Assembly (NCBI RefSeq): GCF_002127325.2
Contig: NC_035435.2
Coordinates: forward strand, 124,553,127-124,617,126
Reading direction: 5' to 3'
DNA length: 64,000 bases
Source: Helianthus annuus
Lineage: Eukaryota > Streptophyta > Magnoliopsida > Asterales > Asteraceae
A program made the translations under genes and the position numbers. Positions 1 through 11,751 of the stretch are shown here, piece by piece. The notes under the pieces were generated by a model. That model saw only the letters and a program-made list of their open reading frames with translations. It searched no databases and had not been told where the DNA came from. Within the stretch, counting starts at the first letter, position 1; each line of letters opens with the position of its first letter.

Positions 1-2
1 AG

Positions 3-2789
3 TTCGGGATTGAACTGACCCCGGGTGCTAAACCAGTTGCTAAGACACCTTATAGATTGGCACCGTCAGAACTGCAAGAATTAATGTCTCAGTTACAAGA
101 TTTACTTGAAAAGGGATTCATTCGGCCTAGCGTGTCTCCTTGGGGAGCTCCCGTGCTATTTGTAAAGAAGAAGGACGGGAGCATGCGGATGTGTATTGAT
201 TACTGGGAGTTAAACAAACTCACGGTAAAGAATCGATACCCGCTTCCGAGAATCGATGACTTATTCGATCAATTACAAGGCGCTAGCTGGTTTTCAAAAA
301 TCGATTTGAGATCGGGTTACCACCAATTAAGGGTAAAGGAAAATGATGTACCAAAAGCGGCATTCCGAACACGATACGGACATTTCGAATTTCTCGTGAT
401 GTCTTTCGGATTAACGAATGCGCCCACGGCTTTCATGGACCTCATGAACCGGGTTTGCAAACCGATGCTCGATAGATTGGTGATTGTTTTTATAGACGAC
501 ATCCTCGTTTATTCAAGAAACGAGGCGGAGCACACTAACCACTTACGAGAAGTATTGGAGGTGTTAAGGCGAGAGAGATTATATGCTAAATTCTCAAAAT
601 GCGCCTTCTGGTTACGAGAGGTGCAATTCCTAGGGCACGTCATAAGTGCCGAGGGAATATTGGTGGATCCGTCAAAAGTGGAGCCCTCCAAAGAATCCAT
701 CCGAAATTAGAAGTTTCTTGGGGTTGGCAGGTTACTATCGGAGATTCATTCAGGATTTCTCCAAAATCGCAGCGCCGTTGACCAAATTGACCCGCAAGAA
801 TGAGAAGTTCGTCTGGGGAAGCGATCAAGAAAAGGCATTTCAGACATTAAAAGAAAAGTTAACCTGTGCACCGGTGTTGACTTTACCGGATGGTACGGAG
901 GATATGGTAGTGTATTCGGACGCATCACACCTAGGCCTTGGGTGCGTGCTAATGCAAAGGGGAAGGGTGATCGCATATGCCTCTAGACAACTTAAGCCGC
1001 ATGAAACCAAGTACCCGACTCATGATCTTGAGTTGGCGGCCGTGGTCTTTGCCTTGAAAATCTGGAGGCATTACTTGTATGGTGTGAAAAGTACTATTTT
1101 CACTGACCATAAGAGTTTGAAGTACTTCTTCGATCAAAAGGAGTTAAACATGAGGCAGAGACGTTGGTTAGAAGTGGTGAAAGACTACGACTACGAGATC
1201 CATTACCACCCCGGAAAGGCTAATGTGGTGGCGGATGCCCTTAGCCGAAAGGACGAATGCGCCCCAATACGAGTACGGTCTATGCAGTTGGTAGTACTTC
1301 AGGTTTGCTTGAGCGTATCCGAGAAGCCCAAACCGAAGCGTTAAAGAAAGAAAATTGGAAGAAAGAGCGTATAAAAGGGATGGTAAAAGACCTTACGGAA
1401 GGAAGTAATGGGATGAAATGCTGGAATGATAGGATTTGGGTCCCAAACACATGTGGTGTTAAGAGTCTTCTGCTTGACGAGGCTCATAAGTCTCGCTATT
1501 CGATCCATCCCGGAGCGACTAAGATGTATAGAGATTTGAAGCAAAACTATTGGTGGCCGGGGATGAAAAGGGATGTGGCTAAATATGTGGAGAAGTGTTT
1601 GACTTGTTTACAAGTCAAAGCGGAGCATCAAAAACCATACGGCAAGTTGCAACCATTAGATATTCTAGTTTGGAAGTGGGAACAAATTACAATGGACCTG
1701 CTAACCAAACTGCCCAGAACTAGCTGTGGTTTTGATGCCATTTGGGTAATTGTGGATAGATTAACCAAAAGTGCCCATTTCATCCCTATCCGAGAAACTT
1801 ATACGTCAGAGAAGATGTCGGAAGTGTACACTAATGAGATAATAGCACGCCACGGAGTGCCGGTATCCATCGTGTCCGATAGGGATACCCGGTTCACTTC
1901 AAATTTTTGGTGCGATTTCCAAAAGCAAATGGGAACTAAATTGTTCATTTGCACCGCGTACCATCCTCAAACGGATGGTCAAAGTGAAAGAACAATACAA
2001 ACATTGGGAGATATGTTACGGGCGTGCATAATTGACTTCGGGGGTAGTTGGGATGTTCACCTACCGTTGGTTGAATTTTCATATAATAACAGTTACCACG
2101 CAAGCATCGGTATGGCCCCGTATGAAATGCTATACGGTAGGAAGTGTCGAACTCCGGTATGTTGGGGTGAGGTTGGTCCGCGTGAACTTGCACATAAGGA
2201 TATAGTCGGACTCACGAATCATAAGATCGACATAGTCCGAGCTCACCTGAGGGCGGCTCAAAATCGACAGACGGCGTATGCAGACAAACGAAGAAGACCA
2301 ATTGAGTTTCAAGTTGGTGATAAGGTGATGTTGAAGGTATCACCATGGAAAGGAATAATCCGGTTTAGAAAAAGGGGAAAGTTAAGCCCAAGGTTTATCG
2401 GACCCTTTAGAATTATCGAGCGGGTCGGTAGGGTGGCATACCGTCTCGAACTGCCCGCAGAGTTGAGTGGGATACATAGCACGTTCCATGTATCACATCT
2501 CCGGAAATGTCTAGCTGACGAAACCGCGTATATTCACTATGACGACATCGAGGTAGATAATAGTCTCAACTACGCGGTGAGACCAATTGCAATTCTAGAC
2601 CGTAAGGTGAAAAGCTTAAGGAACAAGATGATCTATCAAGTAAAGGTCAAATGGGAACACCGAAAAGGATCAGACACCACTTGGGAGTCTGAAGAGGAAA
2701 TGAAACGACTACACCCTACACTTTTCGGTACGTGTATGAAATTTTTTGTCATATGCATAAACAGGTTTCGGGGACGAAACCCTCTTTAA
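3..2789 (+). pseudogene. Broken gypsy pol: RT, RNase H, integrase
   Basis: The polyprotein is readable but split over frames. RT runs from the window edge to about 690, with the catalytic FIDD in [12 protein letters not shown] near 490-515. A small deletion just after VDPSKVE (about 680-690) shifts the frame. RNase H follows ([25 protein letters not shown]) to about 1300. A second, single-base-type shift near 1290-1310 moves into the integrase frame, which is open to 2789. Integrase shows the HHCC zinc region (H..., CLTC), DDE-type residues in ITMDLL, VSDRDTRF and GQSERT, and a chromodomain-like end. A conserved RT position reads YWELN where YRELN is usual. Two frame breaks mean this copy cannot make a full polyprotein. 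Confidence 0.85.
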
Positions 2790-2801
2790 GGAGGGTGGAC
2801 T

Positions 2802-4610
2802 TGTAACACCCCGAAAATATTAATGTTACATTTTAAACTAAATATCAGTAGTAAGTTAAGATAAAAGACTAGGAAAGATAACCTAGTTAGTAAGAAATCT
2901 TAACATAATATGATAAAGTATAATTAAATGCCCTTTCTATAGCTCATGTATAATTGAGGGACCAAACTTGTCAAATCTGGAACTTCAATTATTACTAGTA
3001 TAATAACACACCAAACACACACCTAAGTGTGTGTTTGATCGACCAGAACGCAGACAACAAGGGGATTTCCCCTCAAACCCTAACATTCACAAAATCCATT
3101 AATTGAAGGTTCGAATCAAGTCCAAATTGAAATTTGAACATAGATTTGTGATCACCTTGACTAAGGGATCGTAAGGTATGCAAAATTTCATGATTCGGTT
3201 CTACCTTAAATTTTAGATAAATTCATGAGATTCAAATTTGAGCATGCATGATAGTGGTTTTGATTGAAATAGTGTATAGGGATGAACCCTAGTCGAGTGC
3301 TTGTTGAAATTTGGCCTAATTCTTGTAAAGTTCATAATCACCATTAGAGGTGATATGGGGGTTTTTGTAGAAAAGTATGAGACATTAGGATTATGATGTA
3401 TCCTAGAGTAATTCAAGTTCTATGAACAAGGTTCAGAAATTATTAATGTGAAGATTTAGTGAAATTGCCTAAATTGATGTTTATCATGGCTAAATGATAA
3501 ATGTTAAACTTAGTTATGAATTGTAAGAAATCATGCACATAAGATGCTTGATAAAATGCCTAAAAGACATTGATCGACACAAATGTGGTGTTGGTAAAGT
3601 AACAAGCTTAGTCATGAGCCGAATGGTTCTAATGGTAATTGGCTTGTATGTCTTAGGCAATACGAGTGAGGCGTCGGGAAGTCAAGCCGGTGCGGACGCT
3701 CGTTTAAAGGGAAAGCTTTAAGGTACGTGGTTAACGCTACTATAATATTGATGATCTAGTTTTCATTTTTAATGGTTTACTAGTTATGAACAATAGAGAG
3801 TCGTGTTGGTTTGGTTGCTTAAAATGAGGGACTTCATAATGGCAAACCAAAACGAGCTAACAATGGTGGGTACAAACCGGGTAACGGAAGTACCTCATCC
3901 GTAGACCATAAACCCGTGTGTCGGGTAATGGGAAGAATATTATTAACACGCAAACCGGTAATGGGAGCGTGTGTGTTGAAGCAAGGGATCCAAAACGGGT
4001 CATACTTGTTGCAAAGAAATGCCCCGTACTGCGCTTTGATGACTTAAAAGTGCAAAAATTGGTATAAACGGGTCAAAACAGCAAAACAGGAAAAATATGC
4101 AGAAGCTACCGTAAATTACGGTAACCACCGTAATTTACGGTAGAGGGTAAATCATTACGGTGGTTCTTTACTGATTTACGGCAGAACCATAAATGTCCAG
4201 CGCCCACCGTAAATTACGGTGGAGCCCAGCCAAAATTGTTAAGCTTTGTATAATTACATAGTTCGAATCCGTTTTAAGCGTACCTTTAATTATGTGAAAT
4301 TTGAAGGATTCTAACATTATTATTTTGTTAAATTTTCCAGCTTTCAAGTAAGTCAACCAAGCGGATGGTGATCAACGCAAGGCATATGAACCGAACACAT
4401 TCTAGAAGTACTGCCGAAAATTTTGTCTTAGATGATCATTAGTAATAATTTTGTAATAGAAGGAATACTTATGTATCCTTTTAGTGTTGTGTTGGTTTTA
4501 AAACACTTATGTGCTACACTAGGATTAATATTAATGTTTGTGCTCTAATGATTATGAATTTTCTTAGTTAGTCAGTAAAAATATTGTGTATTTTAATTGA
4601 GAGTCTTACA
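2802..4610 (+). repeat. 3' LTR of the first gypsy element
   Basis: It starts TGTAACACCCC right after the polypurine tract and ends ...CTTACA at 4610, giving short inverted ends (TGTAA/TTACA). The length of about 1.8 kb suits Tekay-type LTRs. The right end was chosen only by the inverted terminus, because the partner LTR is not in the window, so it may be off by some bases. No gene is seen inside. Confidence 0.6.
4108..4222. repeat. Cluster of ACCGTAAATTACGGT palindromes in the LTR
   Basis: Three near-identical perfect palindromes of the form ACCGTAAWTTACGGT lie at about 4108-4122, 4127-4141 and 4206-4220. Two more degenerate half-sites (attacggtggtt, tgatttacggca) lie between them. They are in the second half of the LTR. 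Role unknown. Confidence 0.8.
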
Positions 4611-5790
4611 CTTAAACATCCATCGGATTGGTTTCAATCGATCGGACATTGTATCGTAGCAGTGATCGAGTTAATACCCCGTAATCGTAGCAACGTTTCC
4701 CTACTTATAATTTCGATTTTGAGCAGTAAACTTTGTTTTTGAACAAAATTTTTGAACACAGATGAACTGCTCATGCACCAGCAATTTATAGCAACTTTTT
4801 GGGTTTTACGCGGACCGCGTAAACCCTTATAAGAACTTACACGGCCCGCGAGGGCCACCTAGTCTACAACTAGGGCTACCGTGTCACGTGTAGGCCCGCC
4901 ACGTGTTTGACATGTGGCCTGAACGCTTATCCGGTGAACTTTAAGTTGTCGCGGCCCGCGTTGCCTTCTCTTATGGTTTACGCGGCCCGCGTCAAACCCA
5001 AATTTCTTGATTTCTTGGTTTTTCATGCACATTAGGATTTCATGGGTCCGGGTTTTCACTTACGGGTCGATTTGGGACATTTTTGCAGGCCCTTACATTC
5101 TCCCCACCTTATTTAAAATCTTGTCCTCGAGATTTACTGAAATAAGTGAGGATACTTTCGCTTCATTTCCGATTCCAGCTCCCAGGTGTACTCAGGTCCT
5201 CTTTTTGAATCCCACTTGACCTTGACCAGTACTAGTCTTTTGTGCTTGAGAAACTTGACCTTTCTGTCTTCTATTTGAAGTGGTTTCTCAACAAATTTTA
5301 GCTTTTCATTTACCTCTATGTCTTGAAGAGGTACTACCAGGGATTCGTCAGATAGACATTTCTTAAGGTTAGATACATGAAATACGTCATGTACTTCGGC
5401 TAACTCTTCTCGTAGTTGTAAGCGATAGGCAACTGGTCCTATTCGCTGAATTACTGGGAATGGTCCATGTGCCTTGGACCCATTCCTTTCTTACCAAAGT
5501 GGACTACCCCTTTCCAAGGAGAAACTTTTAAGTGTACCTTGTCTCCAACTTGAAATTCCAAGGGCTTGCGTCGATTGTCTGCATAACTTTTCTGGCGATC
5601 TCGAGCCGTTTTCAGTCTTTTCTTGATTTGAGTGATTTTGTCAGTGGCCCGCGTAGCCTTCTCTTATGGTTTACGCGGCCCGTGTCAAACCCAAATTTCT
5701 TGATTTCTTGGTTTTTCATGCACATTAGGGTTTCAGGGGTCCGGGTTTTCACTTACGGGTCAATTTGGGACATTTTTGCAGGCCCTTACA
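4611..5790 (-). mobile_element. Deleted gypsy remnant: LTR, integrase tail, LTR fragment
   Basis: Read on the - strand, a fragment of LTR start (5790 down to about 5646, TGTAAGGGCCTGC...) joins directly to an integrase C-terminal fragment (about 5645-5108). This is followed by a purine tract (ggtggggagaa) and the same LTR start again at 5093, running left to about 4611. The stretches 4948-5093 and 5646-5790 are direct repeats with few differences. One deletion from inside the 5' LTR to inside integrase explains the structure. The left edge is uncertain. The LTR contains several copies of the GC-rich palindrome CGCGGCCCGCG or close variants (about 4811, 4845, 4951, 4980). Confidence 0.7.
5108..5648 (-). 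pseudogene. Gypsy integrase C-terminal / chromodomain fragment
   Basis: The - strand translation begins near ITQIKKRLKTARDRQKSYAD, followed by the conserved FQVGDKVHLKVSPWKG and VVHFGKKG. It then shifts frame near 5480, after which the degenerate rest (VAYRL region, cysteine-poor tail, WDSK-type chromodomain end) can be followed in other frames to the purine tract. Only the last part of integrase remains and no catalytic residues are present. It belongs to the deleted remnant around it. Confidence 0.7.
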
Positions 5791-6213
5791 CCCAGCCACC
5801 TCAAAAGACGAATAAGAGTAACAATATTACGTTCCGACCATGCGCCTAAAGTACCCTTAAAACTTAATCACTTGTTGTTAATAGTAATATCATTAGGAAT
5901 TAGATTAGGGAGATTAATTGCCTTCGGTCTTTAATTACTAGATTTAGATAATAGTTTTGAAATTGGAGGGAATATATCAAGTATAACCGCAGGGACAGAA
6001 ATGGTAACTAAAGTTTTAACGGTATTTTAATCTTTTTCACACAAATTTAAACATTGCAACTGACAACCACAGAGATTGAAATGGTTGAAATTGGCAAATA
6101 GAGTATGTACGTGAAAACAGATAAAACCACAAAAACAGAAGTTGTACTTTACTCAATTTTTCTACGAGACCCGAGCCAAAAAAAAAGTGTACAAGATAAC
6201 AAACTTCGAAACA
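5791..6213. other. Intergenic, nothing recognised
   Basis: AT-rich DNA between the gypsy remnant and the Harbinger element. I see no coding region, RNA gene or clear repeat. Confidence 0.5.
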
Positions 6214-6216
6214 TCA

Positions 6217-6280
6217 GACCATAGGGTATGGTTTGGATAGTCCCCAAAGGGACCATCCGCCACATAGGCGCCACCTAAGC
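6217..6280 (+). repeat. Left TIR of the Harbinger element
   Basis: It matches the inverse of 21403-21468 over agggtatggt and the block catccgccacataggcgcc, with mismatches and small gaps between. A second gggtatggtgg motif follows near 6316, also typical of subterminal repeats. Confidence 0.75.
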
Positions 6281-6410
6281 AAGGGTGGAGGACCATCTAC
6301 TTAAGGACTACCCAAGGGTATGGTGGATAGCCCTTCCCCTTTTTTTATTTTTTATTTTTGGATTTAGTTAAATAATTAAAACAAAGTAAATAAAAATAAA
6401 AAAAGTTACA

Positions 6411-6505
6411 TTTAAATAAAATCCTAAAGCTACATTAAAAAAAAACCTAAAGCTACATTAAAAAAAACCTAAAGTTACATTAAAAAAAAGCCTAAAGTTA
6501 CAAAT
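6411..6505 (+). repeat. Short tandem repeat aaaaaaacctaaagctacatt
   Basis: About four units of roughly 21 bp made of an A-run plus cctaaagYtaca, with single-base changes. It lies between the left TIR and the transposase 3' end. Confidence 0.8.
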
Positions 6506-6554
6506 AAATAAAAAAACTACTCGTTGTTTTCTTCGAGATTCCAAATGTGTTCGA

Positions 6555-7127
6555 TCAAGTCTGATTGAAGATTGGCATGTGTGAAATCGTTATGTATTCG
6601 CTAACCGGAACATTATTCTGCTCCACCGCATTCTCGTCATACTCACAAATTGCATGTCCTTCGTCTTCGAGGATCATGTTATGCAGCAAAATACAAGCAT
6701 ACATACATTATCGCAACGTATTGGGTGTAAAAGCGTGTGCTGGATTTTCAATAATATGCCATCTTAGTTGGAGAACCCCAAAACACCGTTCAATATCTTT
6801 TCTAGTCGCTTCTTGAAACTTGGCAAATTTCTTTCTTTTTTCATCTGGCGGATGCCTAACAGTTTTAACAATTGTAGAGTACTGTAGGTATATTCCATCG
6901 GCAAGATAATACCCGCGTCTGTACTCCACTCCCGAAAGCGTAAACCTCGTATCAGGATCCCTTTTATAACATCGTCAAAAACCTCAGAATTTTGTAGAAC
7001 GTTGATGTCGTTATTTGAACCAGGAATCCCAAAGAAAGCATGCCAAATCCATAGGTCTTGAGACGCAACAACTTCTAGAATTATTATTGGATGTCCCTGA
7101 TAGCCTCGCGTATACATTCCTCGCCAA
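6555..7127 (-). pseudogene. Harbinger transposase, C-terminal half (ALP1-like)
   Basis: This is the C-terminal catalytic half of a DDE transposase of the HARBI1/ALP1 family. Read on the - strand from 7127 it gives RGMYTRGYQGHPIIILE, ASQDLWIWHAFFG and GSNNDINVL. After a frameshift near 6958 it continues YRRGYYLADGIY (the second catalytic Asp lies in LADGIY), RKDIERCFGVLQ (catalytic Glu region) and, after a stop near 6705, ILLHNMILEDEGH. It ends with TGA at 6555-6557. Its N-terminal half is 12 kb away at 19313-19848, cut off by the gypsy insertion. Comparison with the family suggests about 50-65 codons between the halves (after VVRLY, before WRGMYTRG) are lost. Confidence 0.85.
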
Positions 7128-8990
7128 GCGGTAGACCAGGTAAATCTTCAGGAAACACTTGAGGAAAATCACGTACCACTGGGATATCCTCTATTCTTTT
7201 CTCTTTCGTAGCTGCATCAGTAACTAGTGCCAAAATGGCAGTGTGACCCTTCCGTAAACATTTATGAGCCTTCAAGAAAGAGATGATGCCAACCACAGCA
7301 CCACTCTTGTCGCCTTGAACTTCGAGAGGTTCCTTACCAGAACGAGGAATACGAATGATCTTCTCCTTACAAAGAATCTCTGCTTGCTGCTTGGACAACC
7401 AATCCATGCCGATGACGATGTCGAAACTACCCAGAACTATAGGAATGAGGTCGATGGAGAAAGTCTGACCAGCGAGGATAAGATTACAACCCTGAACTAT
7501 GTGTGTTGCTTCTAGACTTTTACCATTAGCTAATTCTACGACATGTTTGGTGTTTAAGGGAGTTGGTGCACGTTTTAACATTTGGCTAACTTTCAATGAC
7601 ACATAACTTGTATCCGCACCCGAATCAAACAATACAGTAACATAAAAGTCGTCGAGAAGGAACTTACCCATGACTACGTTGGGATCATTTCTGGCATCAC
7701 CCTGCCCCAACACAAATGCACGACCCCTTGCTTCATTGCCGTTGTTGTTCCCACCATTGTTGTTGTTGCCATTTCCCTGATTGTTGTTATTGTTGTTGTT
7801 GTTCTGGTTCCTGTTTAGCTGAGGACAGTGCCTTTTGAAGTGACCTTCTGCACCACAATGAAAACATCCCTTGTTGCCCTGTTGCTGATTCTGCTGTGCT
7901 TGTGGCTGCTGCTGATTCTGATTCGTAGGCCGAGGGCTCCTACAATCCTTGGCCTCATGACCCACCTTGAGGCATCTTTGACAGCGACCCTTGTTACACT
8001 GGCCACTGTGGTGTCTGTTGCGGTTGTTGCACTTTGGGAGGTTCCCTCGATAACCACCCTGCCTGTGACTGCCTGAAGAGTGCTGACTGGGACTCTGATA
8101 ACTGTCAGTCTTTCGTTGTTGAACCTGAGACTGAACTGAAGCTGATCCCTTGCTGGAATCCCCATCCCATTTTCTCTTGTTGTCACTGGGAGTAGCATGT
8201 GTAGTAGAGGTAGTAGCGGTAGCAGTAGCGCTGATACGTTTAGGCAGCCTGTTCTATTCCACTGCCTGGTCCGTGAGGCGATGAGCGAGGCGTTGAATAG
8301 CCTGGATATTGTCAAGATTAGCCGATGTCACATGGCTCTGAATCTCTGGCGCTAACCCTTTGAGATACAACTCAATGCGCTTGATTGGAGGGTCCACCAT
8401 AGTTGGACACAGCACGGCCAGCTCGTTTGACCTTTTAGTATAAGCTTCAATTTCTGACCCAGTCATTTTCAGATGGTACAACTCATCTTCCAACTTGTGG
8501 ATGTCTTCCCGAGTGCAGTATTCCCTTTTGATCAGTTCCTTGAAATCATTCCAAGGGGTGGCGTTAGCAGCTGCCAACCCTAAAATCTGAACTTGCGCAT
8601 TCCACCAAGTTAGCGCAATTCCTTCAAGTGTGCCAGTGGCGTACTTCACCCTGCGGGCCTCAGGGCATTCACACATTTCGAACACAGACTCAAGTTTTTC
8701 GAACCAGTGGAGGAGTCCAACCGCCCCCTCCGTGCCACTAAACGTGCTAGGACGACAATCCATGAAGTTCTTGAAAGTACACACAGGTTGCTGAACGGGT
8801 TGACCTAATGTGTAAAAACAGTATATGGTTAAACATAAGAGTTGGTTTAGGAGCGTAGGATCTAAAGATCCTAGGATGAGTTACGACTGCAGGGTATACT
8901 TCCTGCGTTTGCAGCTGCAAGTGCCGCAGCAACTTGTTCATTGATAAGAGCCGTCAACTGGGCTTGTGTCAAGTTAATACGTCCGGCCAT
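7128..8990 (-). pseudogene. Second gypsy internal region: gag and protease, truncated
   Basis: It is nearly identical to 14689-16551. Start ATG at 8990-8988 (MAGRINLTQAQ), candidate intron 8805-8899, then gag ([16 protein letters not shown]). A nonsense codon TAG replaces CAG just after HRLTDQAVE (about 8251-8253). The frame continues through two zinc knuckles ([14 protein letters not shown] intact here; [14 protein letters not shown]), an asparagine/glycine-rich linker and the retropepsin motif [12 protein letters not shown], and stops at DLPGLP where the element is cut. The last codons before 7084 are Harbinger sequence read in another frame. No RT, RNase H or integrase remains. Confidence 0.88.
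8805..8899 (-). other. Candidate 95-bp intron in gag (second copy)
   Basis: On the - strand it begins GTATAC after ...GCAGGAA and ends ...CACATTAG before GTCAACCCG. Its removal joins MAGRINLTQAQ... to the main gag frame. Position and GT/AG ends match the intron in the other copy at 16366-16460. Confidence 0.6.
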
Positions 8991-9294
8991 TGATCTTCAC
9001 ATCAAAGGCAACATAAGTGAGAAAGGTTCGCGAATAGTGCGATGACAGAAGAGTGTAAGCACACAAGTGTTCTCAAGCAATAACAAACAGTGAGTAATGT
9101 AATCTAAGCATACTACGAGCAAAGTTCTATGCAATTCTAGCATGTAGGCAATAAACATAAACCTTATTACCTAGGATGTTGAGTCTTGCACGTGGAGCGA
9201 GGCGTTGTTGTGGATCGTTGAGCACTGTACTAGTTATAGTCTGGTTTTAATAAAAACGTTTTCCCCATATTAAAACCAAGTTCTCTATAACCAA

Positions 9295-9308
9295 TGGCTC
9301 TGATACCA
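9295..9308 (-). other. Primer binding site (tRNA-iMet type)
   Basis: The - strand reads TGGTATCAGAGCCA, the usual plant PBS complementary to initiator tRNA-Met. It lies 3 bp from the LTR edge at 9312. Its presence shows this LTR has a 5'-type junction on its left side. Confidence 0.9.
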
Positions 9309-9799
9309 ATCTGTCACACCCCCAAAATCCACCTGCGGTGTATCACCGCTTGGGAGCGTGACTGACCAGGATCAAGCCACCAATCATATTGAACATGTAA
9401 TTAATAAGTAAAAGTAAATGCCATTCAACCACCAATATGAAAGGTGTCCAAAATATAAGTATGTTATCAGTGATTACCGGAAGCGTATAAATAAAACCCA
9501 ACAAAATAAAGTATGAAATTGTCATAAAGTGTTTAATGAAACATTCACGATCCGTGCCCACAACGACCAGCTCCTCCCTGTGCAAGCTCCATGTACCTAA
9601 CGACCTGCAAGGCATGTAACAGAGGATCAACAACTAGTTGAGCGAGTTCACAGAAAGTAATTGCGTAATAGTAAGTTCGTTTGTAACATATGGCTCTACT
9701 GGGCCGATAGTATGTTCTATTAGTGGGGGCTTCCCATGTTGTATATCCACTAGACTATTCGTAACCATAAGTGTTCTTCATAACCCGAGAACAGTAATA

Positions 9800-10020
9800 C
9801 GTACAAGCTTTACGTAGGTTTTACGTAAGTATCCTTCACAAACCGAGGATAGGGGTACGCGGGGGTTTACGTAGGTTTTACGTAAGTGCCTGACACAACC
9901 GAGGCAGTAGTGAGTATAAGTTCACGTAGGTTTTACGTGAGTGTCCTTCGCAACCTGAGGACAGTGAGTAGTACAAGTATACGTAGGTTTTACGTATGTG
10001 TCCTGCACAACCGAGGACGA
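9800..10020. repeat. Four ~60-bp tandem units with tacgtaggttttacgta
   Basis: Four consecutive units share ACGTAGGTTTTACGTRWGT followed by tcctKcacaaccgaggac. The TACGTA palindrome flanks each GGTTT core. The same array is at about 17360-17582 in the other LTR. Confidence 0.85.
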
Positions 10021-10384
10021 TGGTAGGTAGTCTATTAACAGTGTAAGTACGAATCTATTCAATCTCATTCCTTCAATCCCATTCCCAAGCCCTGGGAATC
10101 CCATGCCTTAGTAAGAGTGTGAACTCACCTTGGTTTGCTCGGTATGTTATTGCTTCTGGGGTTAATTAAATGTCTAAGTCCGTTACACACGACCTAGGAT
10201 ACATTGCACATGATTCGATGTAAGTGTTACATTCAAGGAGGGTTTACGAGTCATTGATGTCTAAACAGTTGTGATCCGTGTGATAGTTGTGTACAGAATG
10301 ATATGATAAGGATTGTTCTCACATATAGGATCATGCAGTAACATTCAGTAGCATGAAATCATATACAGAACATACAGTAAGCTT

Positions 10385-11065
10385 TGACACACACATCACT
10401 TGTAAAGTTCGGACTATTAGCATGCAATCAAGGTGACATCATGTTTAATTCACAAAGGTTGGACACAACAACACAATAAAAGGTCAGACAACATTCCAGG
10501 ACCAGAAATTCGGACCAAGGGGCCACTTCAAAACTCTGACATGTCTCCCACTTAAAAACTCGGACCCCTAGGCTTTCTTTTACAAAATTCGGACAAAGGG
10601 AAGGGTTTCCCTACTTAAAAACTCGGACTAGGTGAGGGTTTGAGGCCATGAAACTCGGACAGGGGCCAAAGGGGGGACTTCCCTTCAAAACTCGGACATG
10701 GGGGTTCTCCCCTTAAAATTCGGACTCCCCTAGTGTTCTCAAAAAAAGTCGGACAGGGCTCACATGTAAGTAAAACTCGGACTACTAGTGATGTATATAC
10801 AAAACTCGGACAAGAAGTGGGGGGTGGGCTTCCCTATGTAAAAGTTCGGACAAGGGCTCCAAGGTCCAAAACTCGGACCAAGCCCAAACACAAAAGGTCG
10901 GACATACTTGATTTAATAAAGTTCAGACCCTAGCAACCATTATAAAAGTCGGATCTTATTATTAAGCAACAACAAAAGTCGGACAATTCATAACATGTAT
11001 AATGTTCGGACCATATGCATACTTGTTAAAAGTTCTGACTATGATTATCATTCAAAAGTTCTGAC
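10385..11065. repeat. Array of about 22 aaactcggac motifs in the LTR
   Basis: The decamer AAAaYTCGGAC (variants aaagttcggac, aaaagtcggac, aaagttctgac) recurs every 20-40 bp over nearly 700 bp. The spacers are unrelated in sequence. It is repeated at about 17946-18627 in the other LTR. This is not a simple tandem repeat, because only the short motif is conserved. Confidence 0.85.
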
Positions 11066-11751
11066 TCGAAACCCTAGTCACGCACAGAAACATAAAGTAA
11101 GCAATATAACAGTTACGTTCTCAAGATTCAGAAAACCCTAATTTCATACATTTTCACAGTGCAATAATCAATTATCAATCGATCATTCTAACATATCTTG
11201 TATCTTAATCATCAAGCAAATGATTCCACAACAACCATACCCATTTCACAATAAATCAGAATCAATTAAACACAGAATATCATATGAAGAACTAGGGTTT
11301 ACCTGAAACACAAAATCAAGAATTGATAGTAACAAACAATCATCAAACAATTACCTTAGATTGATTCTAGACAAAGAGAGGAAATCAAGAGTGATGAAGA
11401 GCTTGTGCCAATGATGAAGGTGATGATTGCCAGAGAGGATCAGAGAGTATGAAAGTACGTGCTTTGTTTCTTTGGTGATGATTAGTGAAAGGGATTAGGG
11501 TTAAGAATGATTAGAGTTTCACTATTAGCACTTAACACCCTTGAGTATTATCTATTATAGTTTCATCACCACATTCAAGTATTTGTCAAGTCTTTCACAA
11601 GCAACACATAACCATGCACAATTACAATACACTTTATTGTATCAAAACGTATACAATTACAAAGCAAACCAATTGTGCAAATAAACAACTAAACAAACAA
11701 TGAACGTGCAATAAATGCGAAATTGGAATCTTGGAAACTCGAGTTGTCACA

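Larger units (their letters stand above)
1..4610 (+). mobile_element. 3' part of a Ty3/gypsy chromovirus (Tekay-like) with its 3' LTR
   Basis: The window opens inside a gypsy polyprotein, shortly before reverse transcriptase, and runs in the order RT, RNase H, integrase, chromodomain-like tail, polypurine tract, LTR. That order is the Ty3/gypsy (Metaviridae) one. The purine-rich stretch aaggagggtggac (2788-2800) lies directly before the LTR start TGTAACACC at 2802. The 5' LTR, gag and protease are outside the window, so the target duplication cannot be tested. The integrase tail of the form YQVKVKWEHRKGSDTTWESEEE is what I know from Del/Tekay chromoviruses; that lineage call is inference. Confidence 0.85.
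9312..11751 (-). repeat. Gypsy LTR, middle (shared) copy, 2.44 kb
   Basis: Its termini on the - strand are TGTGACAACTCGAG... and ...GGTGTGACA. It is about 99% identical by eye to 16873-19312; I counted roughly 16 differences, two of them single-base indels. It contains two internal repeat arrays, listed separately, and no gene. Confidence 0.9.

Noticed and set aside
1..5790. Endogenous virus with an envelope gene
   Set aside because: The pol is of LTR-retrotransposon type, and no env-like frame lies between integrase and the LTR.
7264..8076. + strand genes opposite the gypsy gag
   Set aside because: Antisense shadows of gag-protease; duplicated identically at 14876-15637 with the element.
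10385..11065. CRISPR-like spaced short repeats
   Set aside because: Repeats are only ~10 bp and degenerate, spacing is irregular, and they lie in both LTRs of a plant retrotransposon.
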